In this document: positions 1-8,642 of the stretch, one piece after another
Layout: each line of letters begins with the position of its first letter
Numbering within the stretch: the first letter of the stretch is position 1
Assembly (NCBI GenBank): GCA_900472625.1
Contig: UCIT01000081.1
Location: 1 to 39,388, forward strand
DNA length: 39,388 bases
Direction of reading: 5' to 3'
DNA from: Hyphomicrobiales bacterium
GTDB lineage: Bacteria; Pseudomonadota; Alphaproteobacteria; Rhizobiales; Rhizobiaceae
Notes under the pieces: model-generated
Database searches by the model: none
What the model was told of the DNA's origin: nothing
The model's input: only the letters and a program-made list of their open reading frames with translations
Translations under genes and position numbers: made by a program

Positions 1-16
1 TTTATGAGTGCAGGGC

Positions 17-787
17 CTAGTTGAAGATGCACTCGATCTGGCCGAGTGGGCCGAAATCGATGGCCAGGTGCTGTCTTGGCAAGACCTGGAGGATCGTCGT
101 GCAGGACCCGGTCGCGACCACGTCGTTTGGCTCGAGGCAGCGCCCCTTCGCCTGGAGTTCGCGAGCCAACCATGCAACCGCACTCAGCGGGTTGCCCATC
201 ACGGACGACGCCTTGCCCATCAGGACAGTCTCCTTGAACAGGAAAGTCGTGACTTCAATGTCGGCCAGCTCGGACAACGCGAAGTCCTTCATATGGTCTC
301 CGCAAAGGGTGGCGACATGGAGGCCATAGTCTGCAATGGCTGCTTTATCACCCCCGAACAGACGACGCGTTCTCCTGCCGAGAATGCCGATGGCCGGTCG
401 GCAGGTCAGAACAGCGTCGGCGACGCTCGCTAGGTCGATTTCTTCCCCATCGTCCGGATACGTGCGCAGGGTGGTGAACACGAATTCGCATTGGACGCCG
501 ATCGCACCGTCAGGGAGGCGGAACTCCCTTGTGTTCGACAACAGGGACGAGCCCGGAACCTGTGAAAACACGGGCTTTGTCAGGCCGAGCGTTTGACGCG
601 CGCCATCGCTTGAACCTACGATCGCGTAGCCCTTGCGTTCGAAGCCAAGCGCGTCCTGCGCGGCTGCCTGGATTTCATATGCTTCTGCTTCGGAGGAGAT
701 CAGGTCCAGAGGGAGATCGCACAGCTCACCGTGACGGCGGCTCTTTGCAAGAATATCTGCGGTCGCGTCTTTGAGTTCGAAGTACAT
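17..787 (-). CDS. 2-keto-4-pentenoate hydratase-like protein (FAH superfamily), atypical active site
   Basis: The 256-residue product resembles the MhpD-type hydratases that add water to 2-hydroxypenta-2,4-dienoates in meta-cleavage pathways of aromatic breakdown. The C-terminal half carries the family pattern GNPLSAVAWLARELQAKG followed by NDVVATGSCT. I chose ATG 787 because GGAG lies 7 nt upstream; an in-frame TTG at 811 would add 8 residues without a good ribosome site. Oddities: the family metal motif ExE is GVQCEF here (Q99, E101), the third acidic ligand in PAIE is PAIG (G134), and the usual Lys of the G-[WY]-K-[IV] motif is Ala in GYAIVG. So it may have lost hydratase activity or act on another substrate. 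No other aromatic-catabolism gene adjoins it; the next gene upstream is a broken LysR regulator. Family call is firm, function is not. Confidence 0.8.
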   Translation of the reverse strand: MYFELKDATADILAKSRRHGELCDLPLDLISSEAEAYEIQAAAQDALGFERKGYAIVGSSDGARQTLGLTKPVFSQVPGSSLLSNTREFRLPDGAIGVQCEFVFTTLRTYPDDGEEIDLASVADAVLTCRPAIGILGRRTRRLFGGDKAAIADYGLHVATLCGDHMKDFALSELADIEVTTFLFKETVLMGKASSVMGNPLSAVAWLARELQAKGRCLEPNDVVATGSCTTILQVLPRQHLAIDFGPLGQIECIFN

Positions 788-811
788 CTTCGTCTCCACA
801 TTGTCATTCAA

Positions 812-1310
812 CGACTGGAATGTGGACCCGAGAACATAGCCTTTCCATTGGCGCCGATATCCGCGGACATCAAAATCTCATAGGGATTGGACCGCTGTTG
901 GCCTGTCCAAAAATGTCGGCAAGGCAGTGCCACCGAAGGTCCGATAGCCCTGCCCTGCATAAATCGCCTATGAACCATGCACAACCTGCCGGGCTCATCA
1001 TCGCGGGTATGCGCCGGGAAAGACCGTTCCAACTAACTTGCAACAAACTTGGCGACCTCTTCCCAGCCGGGTTTGTTGCAAATGTGGTGGCTGCGGTTGG
1101 AACTCCTGAAAGGCCGTAACGTTGCCGTCGTCGTGGTAAACCCTCAAGTTCTTTTACTTAGATGAGTGCCGATCAGTTCGAACAGGATCGGACCTGACGG
1201 TTATATCGTGGTGTTTCCCCAGCTATCCACTGACCACATAGACTTTGATGGCTCCCATCGCATCCGCGTGCGACAGCAAAAGCTCACACGCGATCGTACG
1301 GACCTCAAAG
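812..1310. other. Intergenic stretch without a recognisable gene
   Basis: I see no convincing coding region on either strand. Short ORFs here lack ribosome sites and recognisable domains. The only clear structure is the nested inverted repeat at 1026-1103, listed separately. Confidence 0.5.
1026..1103. repeat. Nested inverted repeat (8-bp outer, 11-bp inner arms)
   Basis: Outer arms GTTCCAAC (1026-1033) and GTTGGAAC (1096-1103) are perfect reverse complements. Inside them TTGCAACAAAC (1038-1048) and GTTTGTTGCAA (1071-1081) are also perfect reverse complements. The whole 78-nt unit can fold into one long interrupted hairpin. There is no T-run after it on either strand, so a simple intrinsic terminator is unlikely. 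It could be an operator pair, a small palindromic repeat element or an RNA structure. Confidence 0.6.
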
Positions 1311-1868
1311 CTATGAACTGCCGTATGCGACGGGCGGCGTCCCGCCGAGGTGCAAGTGCTCGGCGAGAAAGTTCACGAAGGCGCGAATTCTTGGCGAGAG
1401 ATGTCGGCTCGTTGGCCACAGTGCTGCGAACTCACCGGTCTCGCGCGTGTATTCCTCCATCAGAGGAACGAGCATTCCTTCCTCGATCTGCTGCGACACT
1501 GCGAAGGGCGGGAGAAAGGCGATCCCGAATCCTTTCTCAGCGAGGTAGACGAGCGGCTCGATCGTAGTCGCGCTCATCGTCTCCGGGATGAGCGCAGGTC
1601 CGGCGGCGTCGACGATAAGCGGCCAGTCCGCAAGCTTTCCCGTCGCCGGCGACCGCTGCCGAAGACATGCATGCGAATCAAGGTCGGCGGGGGTCGCCGG
1701 ACGACCGCGCCGGGCGAGATACTCGGGTGAGGCCACGATGCGACCACTGAAGCGCCCAAGGCTTCGTCGCATCAGCCTGCTATCGGTTGCTGCGCCGGTC
1801 CTGATCACGACGTCGAACCCTTCTTCCACCACGTCGACGATCCGATCGCTGTAGTCGAGTTCCAGCAA
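1311..1868 (-). pseudogene. LysR-family regulator remnant (substrate-binding domain only)
   Basis: The 185 codons match the effector-binding domain of LysR regulators: LELDYSDRIVDVVEEGFDVVIRTG, then RSLGRFSGRIVASPEYLARRG and the late GFGIAFLPPF segment. The N-terminal helix-turn-helix and linker (about 100-110 residues) are absent. The reading frame opens just after an in-frame TGA and its only start is a TTG. In another frame just upstream there is a GRVSV-like stretch reminiscent of the LysR linker (G-x-L-R-V-S), so an internal deletion plus frame change is plausible. Without the DNA-binding domain it cannot act as a normal regulator. It lies next to the hydratase-like gene but I cannot tell what it once controlled. 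Confidence 0.75.
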
Positions 1869-1896
1869 GGATCAGCAGTACGGAGACTCTACCTGC

Positions 1897-1937
1897 AAAA
1901 GCCGGTCACCCGGCCAACCACCCAGTGACCTGCTTTT
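1897..1937 (-). terminator. Bidirectional hairpin terminator after the phosphoketolase operon
   Basis: The arms AAAAGCCGGTCAC (1897-1909) and GTGACCTGCTTTT (1925-1937) pair at 12 of 13 positions around a 15-nt loop. Each strand ends in four Ts, so it can work from either side. It sits 23 nt past the last stop codon of the phosphoketolase reading frame and also just before the LysR remnant. Confidence 0.7.
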
Positions 1938-1960
1938 ACGCGTGCTTGAGGCTTAACGCC

Positions 1961-4351
1961 CTAAGGCTGGTCAGACCAAACCCAGTTCTTAATTTCAGGA
2001 ATGTCGTCGAAGTGCTCGCGGATGTAACGATCATGCGCCACCAGCGTGTCATTACAGAACGCGATAAGGTCTGCGCTCATTACAATTAGCCCAGGGACAA
2101 ACCGCAAGACATCAAGGCAGAGATGCAAGCGGCTCATCTTATTCAGGACAACCATGTCAAACGGTGTCGTGGTCGTGCCTTCCTAATTGTACCCGCGAAC
2201 GTGAAACCGGTCATGAGCCGCGCGGCCATGTAGCAGATCGTGAATGACTCCGGGATAGCCGTGGAACGCAAATACAACTGGCGCAGTGGCGGTAAATATC
2301 TCTACAAATTCGGCGTCGCTCATTCCATGCGGGTGACGGTCTGGAGGCGTAAGCCGCATCAAGTCGACAATGTTGACCACTCGGACCCTGAGTTGGGGCG
2401 CGTGACGGCGAAGGAGCCAGGCGGTCGCAATCGTCTCCTGAGTCGGAATGTCGCCCGCACAGGCAAGTATAACATCGGGCTCGGCGGGATCGTTGCTATA
2501 CATGTCCCATACGCCGGCACCCTTAGCGCAATGAGCCGTTGCCTCCTCCATCGTCAACCACTGAAGTTGAGGCTGTTTGTCGATGACGATGAGATTGAGA
2601 TAGTTTCGGCTTTCAAAACAATGGTTGGCAACCGAAAGGAGGCAGTTGGCATCCGGTGGCAGATAGACACGCGCCACGGACGGCTTGCGGTGGATGATCG
2701 TGTCTATAAACCCAGGCCCCTGATGACTAAACCCATTATGGTCGTTGCGCCAACATGTCGAGGTAAGCAGGTAATTCATAGACGGAATGCCAGCCCGCCA
2801 AGGAACCCGCCGGGCATGCTCCATCCACTTGCCGTGCTGCATCGACATGGAATCAACGATCATGGCAAACGCCTCATAGGTCGCGAAGAGCCCATGACGT
2901 CCGGTCAGCGTGTAGCCTTCGAGCCAGCCGTGACAGCAGTGTTCGCTCAGAACTTCCATAACCCGCCCATCATGCGAGACGTGATCGTCGTCACCGTTGA
3001 TCTCGCTAACGAGGCATCGGTCGGAGACCTGAAACACGGCACCAAGTCGGTTCGAATTGGTCTCGTCGGGACAAAACAGCCTGAAATTGGTAGGATTGCT
3101 CTGATAAATGTCGCGAAGGTAGTTGCCCAGGACGGCCGTCGATCCCATCCGGTCTTGTGCCCGACTCTCCAAAGCCACTGCGTAGTCTCTATGATCAGGC
3201 AACTTCAGCGGCACCGCCAGCCTGCCGCCGTTGGCGTGGGGGTTCGAACCCATGCGACGATCGCCATCAGGCGCAAGTGCAGCATATTCTGCTCTGAACG
3301 ACCCGTTGCCATCGAATAATTCTTCGGGCTTGTAGCTGCGCATCCAGTCTTCGAGAATCTGCAGGTGCTCTGGATTGTCGAGGACTTCGGAGACTGGAAC
3401 CTGATGAGCGCGAAATGTTCCTTCGACAGGAAAACCATCTACAACTTTAGGACCCGTCCAGCCCTTTGGGGTCCGCAAGACTATCAGCGGCCAAGCAGGG
3501 CGGGCAGTCGAGCCTTCCTGACGGGCCGATGATTGAATCACTTTGATTTTGGCAATCGATCCTTCGAGTACCCTTGCAAACTCCTGGTGGACGATCTCTG
3601 GGACGTCGCCTTCCACGAAATGCGGTTTGTAGCCCTGACCCTCGAAAAACTTTGCGAGATCTGCGTCACTATGCCGACCGAACACCGTCGGCCCCGAGAT
3701 CTTGTATCCATTCAGATGCAGGATCGGCAGCACCGCGCCATCACGGGCTGGATTGATGAAGTCGATGCTCTTCCAACTTCCTGCAAGCGGACCAGTTTCA
3801 GCTTCTCCGTCACCGACCACCGCCGTGACGATCAGATCGGGATTGTCCATCACCGCCCCGAAGGCGTGCAGCAGAACATAACCGAGTTCGCCACCTTCAT
3901 GGATCGAACCGGGTGTTGGTACGCTGACGTGGCTTGGGACGCCGCCCGGCGTCGAAAACTGGCGGAACAGCCGCAACATGCCGACTTCATCCTGGGTGAT
4001 CTCCGGGTAAAAGTTTGTGTAGCTGCCTTCAAGATAGACGTTAGCGAGTAGTGCCGGCCCTCCATGGCCTGGGCCAGCCATGTAGATTGCGTTCAGACCA
4101 TATTTCCTAATCAACCTGTTCATATGAACGTAGATCAGGTTCAAACCCGGCGACGTGCCCCAGTGTCCGAGAAGGCGTGGCTTGATATGTTCCACGCTGA
4201 GCTTGTCTCGCAATAACGGGTTTGCCGAAAGATAGATCTGGCCGACGTTGAGATAGTTAGCGGCCCTCCACCATGCGTCCGTTTTCCTCAACTCCTCTGG
4301 AGAAAGTACTGGGCCGGTTGGCATAGGTGATGTTTGTGCGCTCGCGTTCAT
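1961..4351 (-). pseudogene. xfp: Phosphoketolase interrupted by one in-frame amber codon
   Basis: Thiamine-diphosphate phosphoketolase (Xfp), which splits xylulose-5-P or fructose-6-P to acetyl phosphate and an aldose phosphate. Family segments are clear: GHWGTSPGLN near residue 62, GPGHGGPA near 93, and the ThDP-binding GDGEAETGPL near 180. Start ATG 4351 has AGGA 8 nt upstream; upstream in-frame ATG 4411 lacks one. Codon 723 is TAG (2183-2185), exactly between VRGYN and EGTTTTPFDMVVLN. The 73 codons after it stay in the same frame and look like a normal Xfp C-terminus, ending WVWSDQP. Total 796 codons, the usual family length. A single base change from a sense codon (for example AAG or GAG) explains it. 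Last gene of the operon, 73 nt after ackA. Alternatives are a sequencing error or amber readthrough. Confidence 0.9.
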
Positions 4352-4424
4352 GTTGAGCTTCCTGATCTGTATGAGTGCAGCTCGGTGCTCCGAGTAGTCG
4401 TGGTTCGGCAAGGCCGATTTGGCG

Positions 4425-5609
4425 CTACTTCCGCTCTATGCCCATAAGCAGTTCGCGGGCATCGTCCGCAATGACTTGGCCTTCATCGGTGTGCATGAGA
4501 AATGCCATCACACTGCTTGCTGGAGAACTCAGGAGCTGCCTCCCCGCAGCATTTGCCTCGGTGTCCAGTCCGAGGCCGAGCCATGCCAGGTGCGTGGCAA
4601 TAGCTGCCCGAATTGGAGGCTGGTGTTCACCTACACCTGCCGTGAAGACGAATGCGTCCAGACCACCCAGCGTGTTCGCAATGCGGGCGGTTTCCCCCGC
4701 GATGCGAAAGGCGAAGAGATCGAGCGCTTCGGCAGCTCGGGCGTCAAGGCTTTCAAGGAGATCGCGTGTGTCTCCACTGATCCCAGACACGCCCAATAGT
4801 CCGCTCTTGTTATACAGCAGGTCTTCAATGTCTGCGAGCGTCCGTTTCTGTTCACGGAGGAGGTTTAACAACACTCCGGGATCAAGCGTACCGCACCGTG
4901 TTGCCATGGGAACGCCGTCCAGCGTCGAAAACCCCATGCTTGTGTCTCGACTGATGCCATTCTCCAAGCCGCAAAGGCTGCAGCCGCTTCCGAGGTGTGC
5001 AACGACGACCCTTCGGCCTGCAATTTCTGGTGCGATTGATGCTAGCTGACGGGCGATCGACGTGTACGAAAGGCCGTGGAATCCGTAGCGTTTGATGCCT
5101 GCGTCGTGAAGATCGCGTGGGATGGCAAGGCGTCTGACGTGATCGGCGTTCGTCAGGTGAAACGAGGTATCGAAAGACGCTGTTTGAACGATATCAGGGA
5201 GATGAGATCGCACAGCACGAATAAGTTTTAAAGCCTGCGGCTCATGTAGCGGCGCGAGTGGGACAAGACCCTCGAGGGCCTCCTCTATATTGATCTCGAT
5301 GACAACCGGTCCACGGAACACATCTCCTCCATGGACCACGCGGTGACCGACAGCCTGCCACTTGGCAGCGTCGAACTGCCGAGAAAGAATCCCGAGCACC
5401 TCCTCGGTGAGTTCTTTCATGTCGTCGGTCACTGTCGAGGCAAGGTCCATTTCATGGACGTCCCCCCTGTATTGAAGTGACAGAGTATGTTTCCGCAGAT
5501 CGACGACAACTTCGCCGACCTTTCGCGCGGTCGCGATCTCATTGGCATAGATGCCAAACTTGACGGACGAGGACCCCGTGTTGCAAGTCAGTATCAGGTT
5601 GTTCGCCAT
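4425..5609 (-). CDS. ackA: Acetate kinase
   Basis: The 394-residue product, normal length for AckA, interconverts acetyl phosphate + ADP and acetate + ATP in the cytoplasm. Visible signatures are NTGSSSVK (residues 10-17), GHRVVHGG with catalytic Arg90, His122, FDTSFH with Asp147, YGFHG with His178, DTSMGF and the ATR loop with Arg238, and FTAGVGEH near the C-terminus. The phosphate-loop is HLGSGCS instead of the common HLGNGAS. ATG 5609 has AAGG about 7-9 nt upstream. It lies between a PNPOx-like gene and phosphoketolase on the same strand, so it would use the acetyl phosphate made by phosphoketolase to produce ATP. With that enzyme truncated, AckA could still act in reverse or with acetyl phosphate from elsewhere. 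Confidence 0.95.
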   Translation of the reverse strand: MANNLILTCNTGSSSVKFGIYANEIATARKVGEVVVDLRKHTLSLQYRGDVHEMDLASTVTDDMKELTEEVLGILSRQFDAAKWQAVGHRVVHGGDVFRGPVVIEINIEEALEGLVPLAPLHEPQALKLIRAVRSHLPDIVQTASFDTSFHLTNADHVRRLAIPRDLHDAGIKRYGFHGLSYTSIARQLASIAPEIAGRRVVVAHLGSGCSLCGLENGISRDTSMGFSTLDGVPMATRCGTLDPGVLLNLLREQKRTLADIEDLLYNKSGLLGVSGISGDTRDLLESLDARAAEALDLFAFRIAGETARIANTLGGLDAFVFTAGVGEHQPPIRAAIATHLAWLGLGLDTEANAAGRQLLSSPASSVMAFLMHTDEGQVIADDARELLMGIERK

Positions 5610-5650
5610 TTGGGACCTTCACTGTGCACTCTGTACAGGGCATTACACGT

Positions 5651-6133
5651 TCACGACCTGTGTTCGACCCGCCGACCCGACATGATCTGGATCGACAGGC
5701 TGAAGAATACCGGTCCCCCTTCACTTTGGCTTATACCGTCGGTGATTTCGAATGTTCCCGGCTCCCACCATAATGGCCGCTTCTCTAACAGAGACCATGC
5801 GTGAAGCCTTTCTGTCCGCCGTTCGTCCGTATCAGGAAGCTCTTCGAAAAGTCCCTGTACGATCACGCTCTCCCATCGTCCTGCAGCTCCGACGTCTTCC
5901 ACCTGCAGGCATGCATACGGCCTGGCCCTGAGATACTCAACCTTCTGTCCTGGCATGGAGAACATGAAGACCTTGCGTGCTTCGCACGCGTAGTTGATGG
6001 GGATAACATAGGGATACCCCTCTCCACTGCAGCCTAAATGGCCAAACGTGTGGCTTTCAAGAAACCGGATGCAGGTGTCGTCGCTCATTTCACTTAGGTT
6101 CACGATGGCCTCCAAGCCGGAAGTATGCCTCAT
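5651..6133 (-). CDS. Pyridoxamine 5'-phosphate oxidase-like FMN-binding split-barrel protein
   Basis: The 160-residue product has the pattern of small FMN-binding split-barrel proteins: a start-region helix, then GHLGCSGEGYPYVIPINYA (residues about 31-49), VFMFSMPGQKVEYLRARPYACLQVED, and WESVIVQGLFEEL. Such proteins bind FMN or F420/heme and act as small redox enzymes; the exact reaction cannot be read from sequence. The start codon lies 5 nt after the stop of the preceding small gene and its ribosome site is weak (ATAGG directly before ATG), which fits translational coupling. It is 41 nt upstream of ackA, so the four genes appear to form one transcript. Confidence 0.75.
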   Translation of the reverse strand: MRHTSGLEAIVNLSEMSDDTCIRFLESHTFGHLGCSGEGYPYVIPINYACEARKVFMFSMPGQKVEYLRARPYACLQVEDVGAAGRWESVIVQGLFEELPDTDERRTERLHAWSLLEKRPLWWEPGTFEITDGISQSEGGPVFFSLSIQIMSGRRVEHRS

Positions 6134-6138
6134 CCTAT

Positions 6139-6396
6139 TTAAGCGATAGCCGCCATTACGCGTTTGAGGTGCTCCATGGCACGACGTTTGCTCTCATAAA
6201 GTCCAGCTAACACCGTGTTGTCATCGGCCGGCAACAGCCCGCCATCGCGTTTTCGGTCCACAATCGCGATCTGCGACACCAATAGACGCTCCGCTTTTGC
6301 AACATTGCGTTCAGCGAATTTCAAATCTCTTTGATCGAAGTGCTTGATTTTCATGATTTTGAGATACCGCCGATCGAGTTGGTCGGATCCATGCAT
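6139..6396 (-). CDS. Small charged hypothetical protein, first gene of the ackA operon
   Basis: I do not recognise the family. The product from ATG 6396 is 85 residues, charged and probably helical, with the stretch KIKHFDQRDLKFAERNVAKA and a C-terminal ESKRRAMEHLKRVMAAIA. The ORF is open further upstream to 6588, but that extension is rich in Arg and Ser and crosses a probable promoter, so I favour 6396; ATG 6354 is another option. No strong Shine-Dalgarno is seen. It ends 5 nt before the PNPOx-like gene. An EcfG-type promoter match at 6419-6444 would start a transcript about 16 nt before this start. Confidence 0.5.
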   Translation of the reverse strand: MHGSDQLDRRYLKIMKIKHFDQRDLKFAERNVAKAERLLVSQIAIVDRKRDGGLLPADDNTVLAGLYESKRRAMEHLKRVMAAIA

Positions 6397-6418
6397 CTTT
6401 TGATACATGTATGATCCT

Positions 6419-6444
6419 AACTGGTTCGAGTTCCTGTATGTTCC
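6419..6444 (-). promoter_or_regulatory. Candidate EcfG-type (general stress) promoter for the phosphoketolase operon
   Basis: On the minus strand GGAAC (6440-6444) is followed after 17 nt by AGTT (6419-6422), close to the alphaproteobacterial EcfG consensus GGAAC-N16/17-CGTT. The predicted start falls about 16 nt before ATG 6396. The first base of the -10 box deviates, so this is a prediction only. Confidence 0.4.
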
Positions 6445-6772
6445 GCGTGACCAGAAATATAACCAGGACCCGCACCGCACCTCAGCACCGATTAGGAGGC
6501 TTGGGCGTCTCCGCCTGGATTCTCCCCGCGGAGAGAACTCACGGGCCTTACCACTCGAAACCGAATTCTTTACGTGGTCGGACGCCACCGTACGATCAGT
6601 CAGATCCTGTCCCGAGGTCCGGCCACACGGCAGTCGGTCCTAGCTCAGGCAACCCGGAATCCACGGGCGAGAAGTTTAATTCAAAGCCGACACAGGGCGC
6701 AACGCGGAGATGCTGGACGTGACACGTACGACGCCGAGATGCTTAATGCGTCGTTCTCGCGTGACCCAGAGC

Positions 6773-7006
6773 CTAGTCTTCCCATGCTGCATACTTGTAT
6801 GGCGATGCCTGGTAGCAAGCCCTCCTCATCGCAAATTGTGAGAAGGAAGACCCGCATTCTGGAGAGAGACCTAAGCTGCTCTCCCTTGTCGACAGCGGTG
6901 CGAGCTTTGCGACTCGGCGTCCACGGACGTAACCGTCAATAATTGGCACCTGCCCACCGTCGTCAGTCACCACTGTGACTTCCACGATCGTGTTTTCCTC
7001 GACCAT
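6773..7006 (-). CDS. Doubtful 77-residue ORF
   Basis: A minus-strand ORF from ATG 7006 with product beginning MVEENTIVEVTVVTDDGG and an ending rich in aromatic residues. I recognise no domain and see only a weak ribosome site. It fills part of the otherwise empty 6445-7113 region, where I see no other gene, so I list it at low confidence. It may be noise. Confidence 0.2.
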   Translation of the reverse strand: MVEENTIVEVTVVTDDGGQVPIIDGYVRGRRVAKLAPLSTRESSLGLSPECGSSFSQFAMRRACYQASPYKYAAWED

Positions 7007-7113
7007 ACCGGCTCAGGCTTCTTCTCGCAGAGATGCGGAAGAAAACGCCGGTCATAGATGCAAGTTCCGCAGCCCTTGCGGTCGATGCCGACGTGCTCCA
7101 GCGACCGCCCGCC

Positions 7114-7362
7114 CTATTGCGGCTTGGTTTCAGGATTGGATCCGGTCGTGACGCCATCGTCTACCGAGGCCGCGGCTGGTGGATTGCTGTCTGTATGAGG
7201 ACGAAGCAGGATCCATGCGCCGAGCCCTAGCAGGAAAACAGCAGCTATCCCGACAGCCCATGCGGAGCGGGCTTTGCCTGCGCGGGCGCCGCGGTGGCCC
7301 TGCGCCTCGTAAGAGGTCGTCTTATCTGCCGAGCCATAAGGGTCGTCGTCGTGATTAGTCAT
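7114..7362 (-). CDS. Small single-pass membrane protein
   Basis: The 82-residue product starts MTNHDDDPYGSADKTTSYEA, has a basic stretch (HRGARAGKARSAW) and then one hydrophobic helix (AVGIAAVFLLGLGAWILL, residues about 36-54), ending in a polar tail. By the positive-inside rule the N-terminus would be cytoplasmic and the tail periplasmic. I prefer ATG 7362, which has GGAG 9 nt upstream, over ATG 7377. No family recognised. A good EcfG-type promoter match lies 30-55 nt upstream, which suggests induction in the general stress response. Confidence 0.6.
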   Translation of the reverse strand: MTNHDDDPYGSADKTTSYEAQGHRGARAGKARSAWAVGIAAVFLLGLGAWILLRPHTDSNPPAAASVDDGVTTGSNPETKPQ

Positions 7363-7390
7363 GAGTTGCCGCTCCATTGTGTAACAGGGG

Positions 7391-7415
7391 AACCTACGGG
7401 GCAGAGGCAGGTTCC
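7391..7415 (-). promoter_or_regulatory. Candidate EcfG-type promoter
   Basis: On the minus strand GGAAC (7411-7415) and GTT (7391-7393) are separated by 17 nt, within the EcfG spacing range; the base before GTT is G rather than C. It precedes the small membrane protein starting at 7362 at a suitable distance. Confidence 0.45.
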
Positions 7416-7679
7416 CGTCTTTGGGGAGCTTATGTTCGAAGCGCGGCGATCTGGCCCGAACGCAAATCGCAAAACGGGTGCAACAACGACGAGTACCGTC
7501 GTTGTCCGCAACGTTGTCGCGCCGGACGGATTACGACGTTAGCCTTCCGCCTCGTGTAGCTCGAATGCCAAGCCCGGCCGGTTCGGGGTGCCCGTACTGG
7601 CGCAGAGCTGAATCCTTGTGAGGCAGACGTGAAAACTTGGACCCTCAGCGCTTTCAGGCAGCATCAGCTGCGTTGCAGC

Positions 7680-8594
7680 TCACGCTCCGAGACGCCCACT
7701 TCGAGCGCTTTCCGCTAGGATTTGAACGACGTATTTTACACGAGGCAGAAGATGCCGGTTTCTTGGCCAGACTGCATAGATGCCGACCGTAGCGGTCGTG
7801 AAAGCGTCCAAGACCGAAACCAGTCTTCCGTTCTGAATGTGTTTTTCCAGAAGCGAGCTTGGCATCTGAGCTAGTCCAAGACCGCTGACGGCAGCGTCGA
7901 CGATGGCAGCGCCATCGCCGATCTCATGCGTTGCAGGCGGTGAGATCCGGATGATCGAGCCGTCGTCGCTTCTTACGCGCCAGGAGGCTGGAATGTCTCG
8001 CCGAAATCCTACGATGCAGTGGTGATCCTTGATGTCGTCGATCGTCGCCGGACACCCCCGTGTCTTTAAATAATCCGGTGCAGCAACGATCACCGCACGC
8101 TGCTCGGTCAACTTTCTCGTGATCAGACCTGTGGTGTCTTTGGTTTCGCCGAAGCGGATGGCGAGATCGACACCCTCCTCTACAGGGTCAATGATCCTGT
8201 CCGTCAACGATAGCGACAGCGTCAACCCAGGATTCTGCCTCGTGATGTCTGCCAGTATCGGGAGCAGGAACTGACGACCCCACGCCGCCGGGGCGTCGAT
8301 CCGAAGTCGTCCCGCCAGTTGCTGGTTCCTGGCGGCCAGGGCGTCCTCGGCCGACCCGATCTCCTGTAGGGCGTGCCGACAGCTCGCAAGATAGGCTTCC
8401 CCGTCCGGGGTGAGGGTCAGCTTCCTCGTGGTGCGATGCAGAAGTTTGGTCCCCAAGCGCTCCTCGAGCCTAGCGACGCTTTTACCAACTGCCGACTTGG
8501 TGATCCCGAGTTTGTCTGCGGCCGCCGTAAAGCTGAGTAGGTTTCCCGTTTCGACGAAAGCGAGGACGCCGCTTAGCTGATCGATCTTCGCCAT
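7680..8594 (-). CDS. LysR-family transcriptional regulator
   Basis: Intact 304-residue LysR regulator. The N-terminal winged helix-turn-helix spans about residues 1-62 (FVETGNLLSFTAAADKLGIT, then KSAVGKSVARLEERLGTKLL), and the effector-binding domain about 90-295 (LRIDAPAAWGRQFLLPIL, SLTDRIIDPVEEGVDLAIRFG). This is the CrgA-like branch seen in many proteobacteria. It is transcribed divergently from the exported alpha/beta hydrolase, with 97 bp between the two starts. By the usual LysR arrangement it probably controls that gene, the following tautomerase, and itself. A dyad with LysR-type spacing lies between them. The inducer cannot be inferred. Confidence 0.9.
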   Translation of the reverse strand: MAKIDQLSGVLAFVETGNLLSFTAAADKLGITKSAVGKSVARLEERLGTKLLHRTTRKLTLTPDGEAYLASCRHALQEIGSAEDALAARNQQLAGRLRIDAPAAWGRQFLLPILADITRQNPGLTLSLSLTDRIIDPVEEGVDLAIRFGETKDTTGLITRKLTEQRAVIVAAPDYLKTRGCPATIDDIKDHHCIVGFRRDIPASWRVRSDDGSIIRISPPATHEIGDGAAIVDAAVSGLGLAQMPSSLLEKHIQNGRLVSVLDAFTTATVGIYAVWPRNRHLLPRVKYVVQILAESARSGRLGA

Positions 8595-8642
8595 TGTAGA
8601 ATTTGCCTCTACTCTTCTTAGCTTTGAGACTGTTTATCCGCC

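Noticed and set aside
808..1032. A 74-codon minus-strand ORF upstream of the hydratase-like gene
   Set aside because: No recognisable domain and it ends within the hydratase leader; probably chance.
1166..1310. A GPDGYIVVF-like stretch resembling the end of a VOC domain
   Set aside because: Only nine residues resemble the family; nothing upstream supports a VOC gene.
2240..3319. A 359-codon plus-strand ORF
   Set aside because: It lies fully antisense to the conserved phosphoketolase reading frame and shows no recognisable family.
7483..7516. ACAACGAC/GTCGTTGT hairpin and CAACGTTG palindrome
   Set aside because: Perfect but short, far from gene ends that need a terminator, and without a T-run; no function could be argued.
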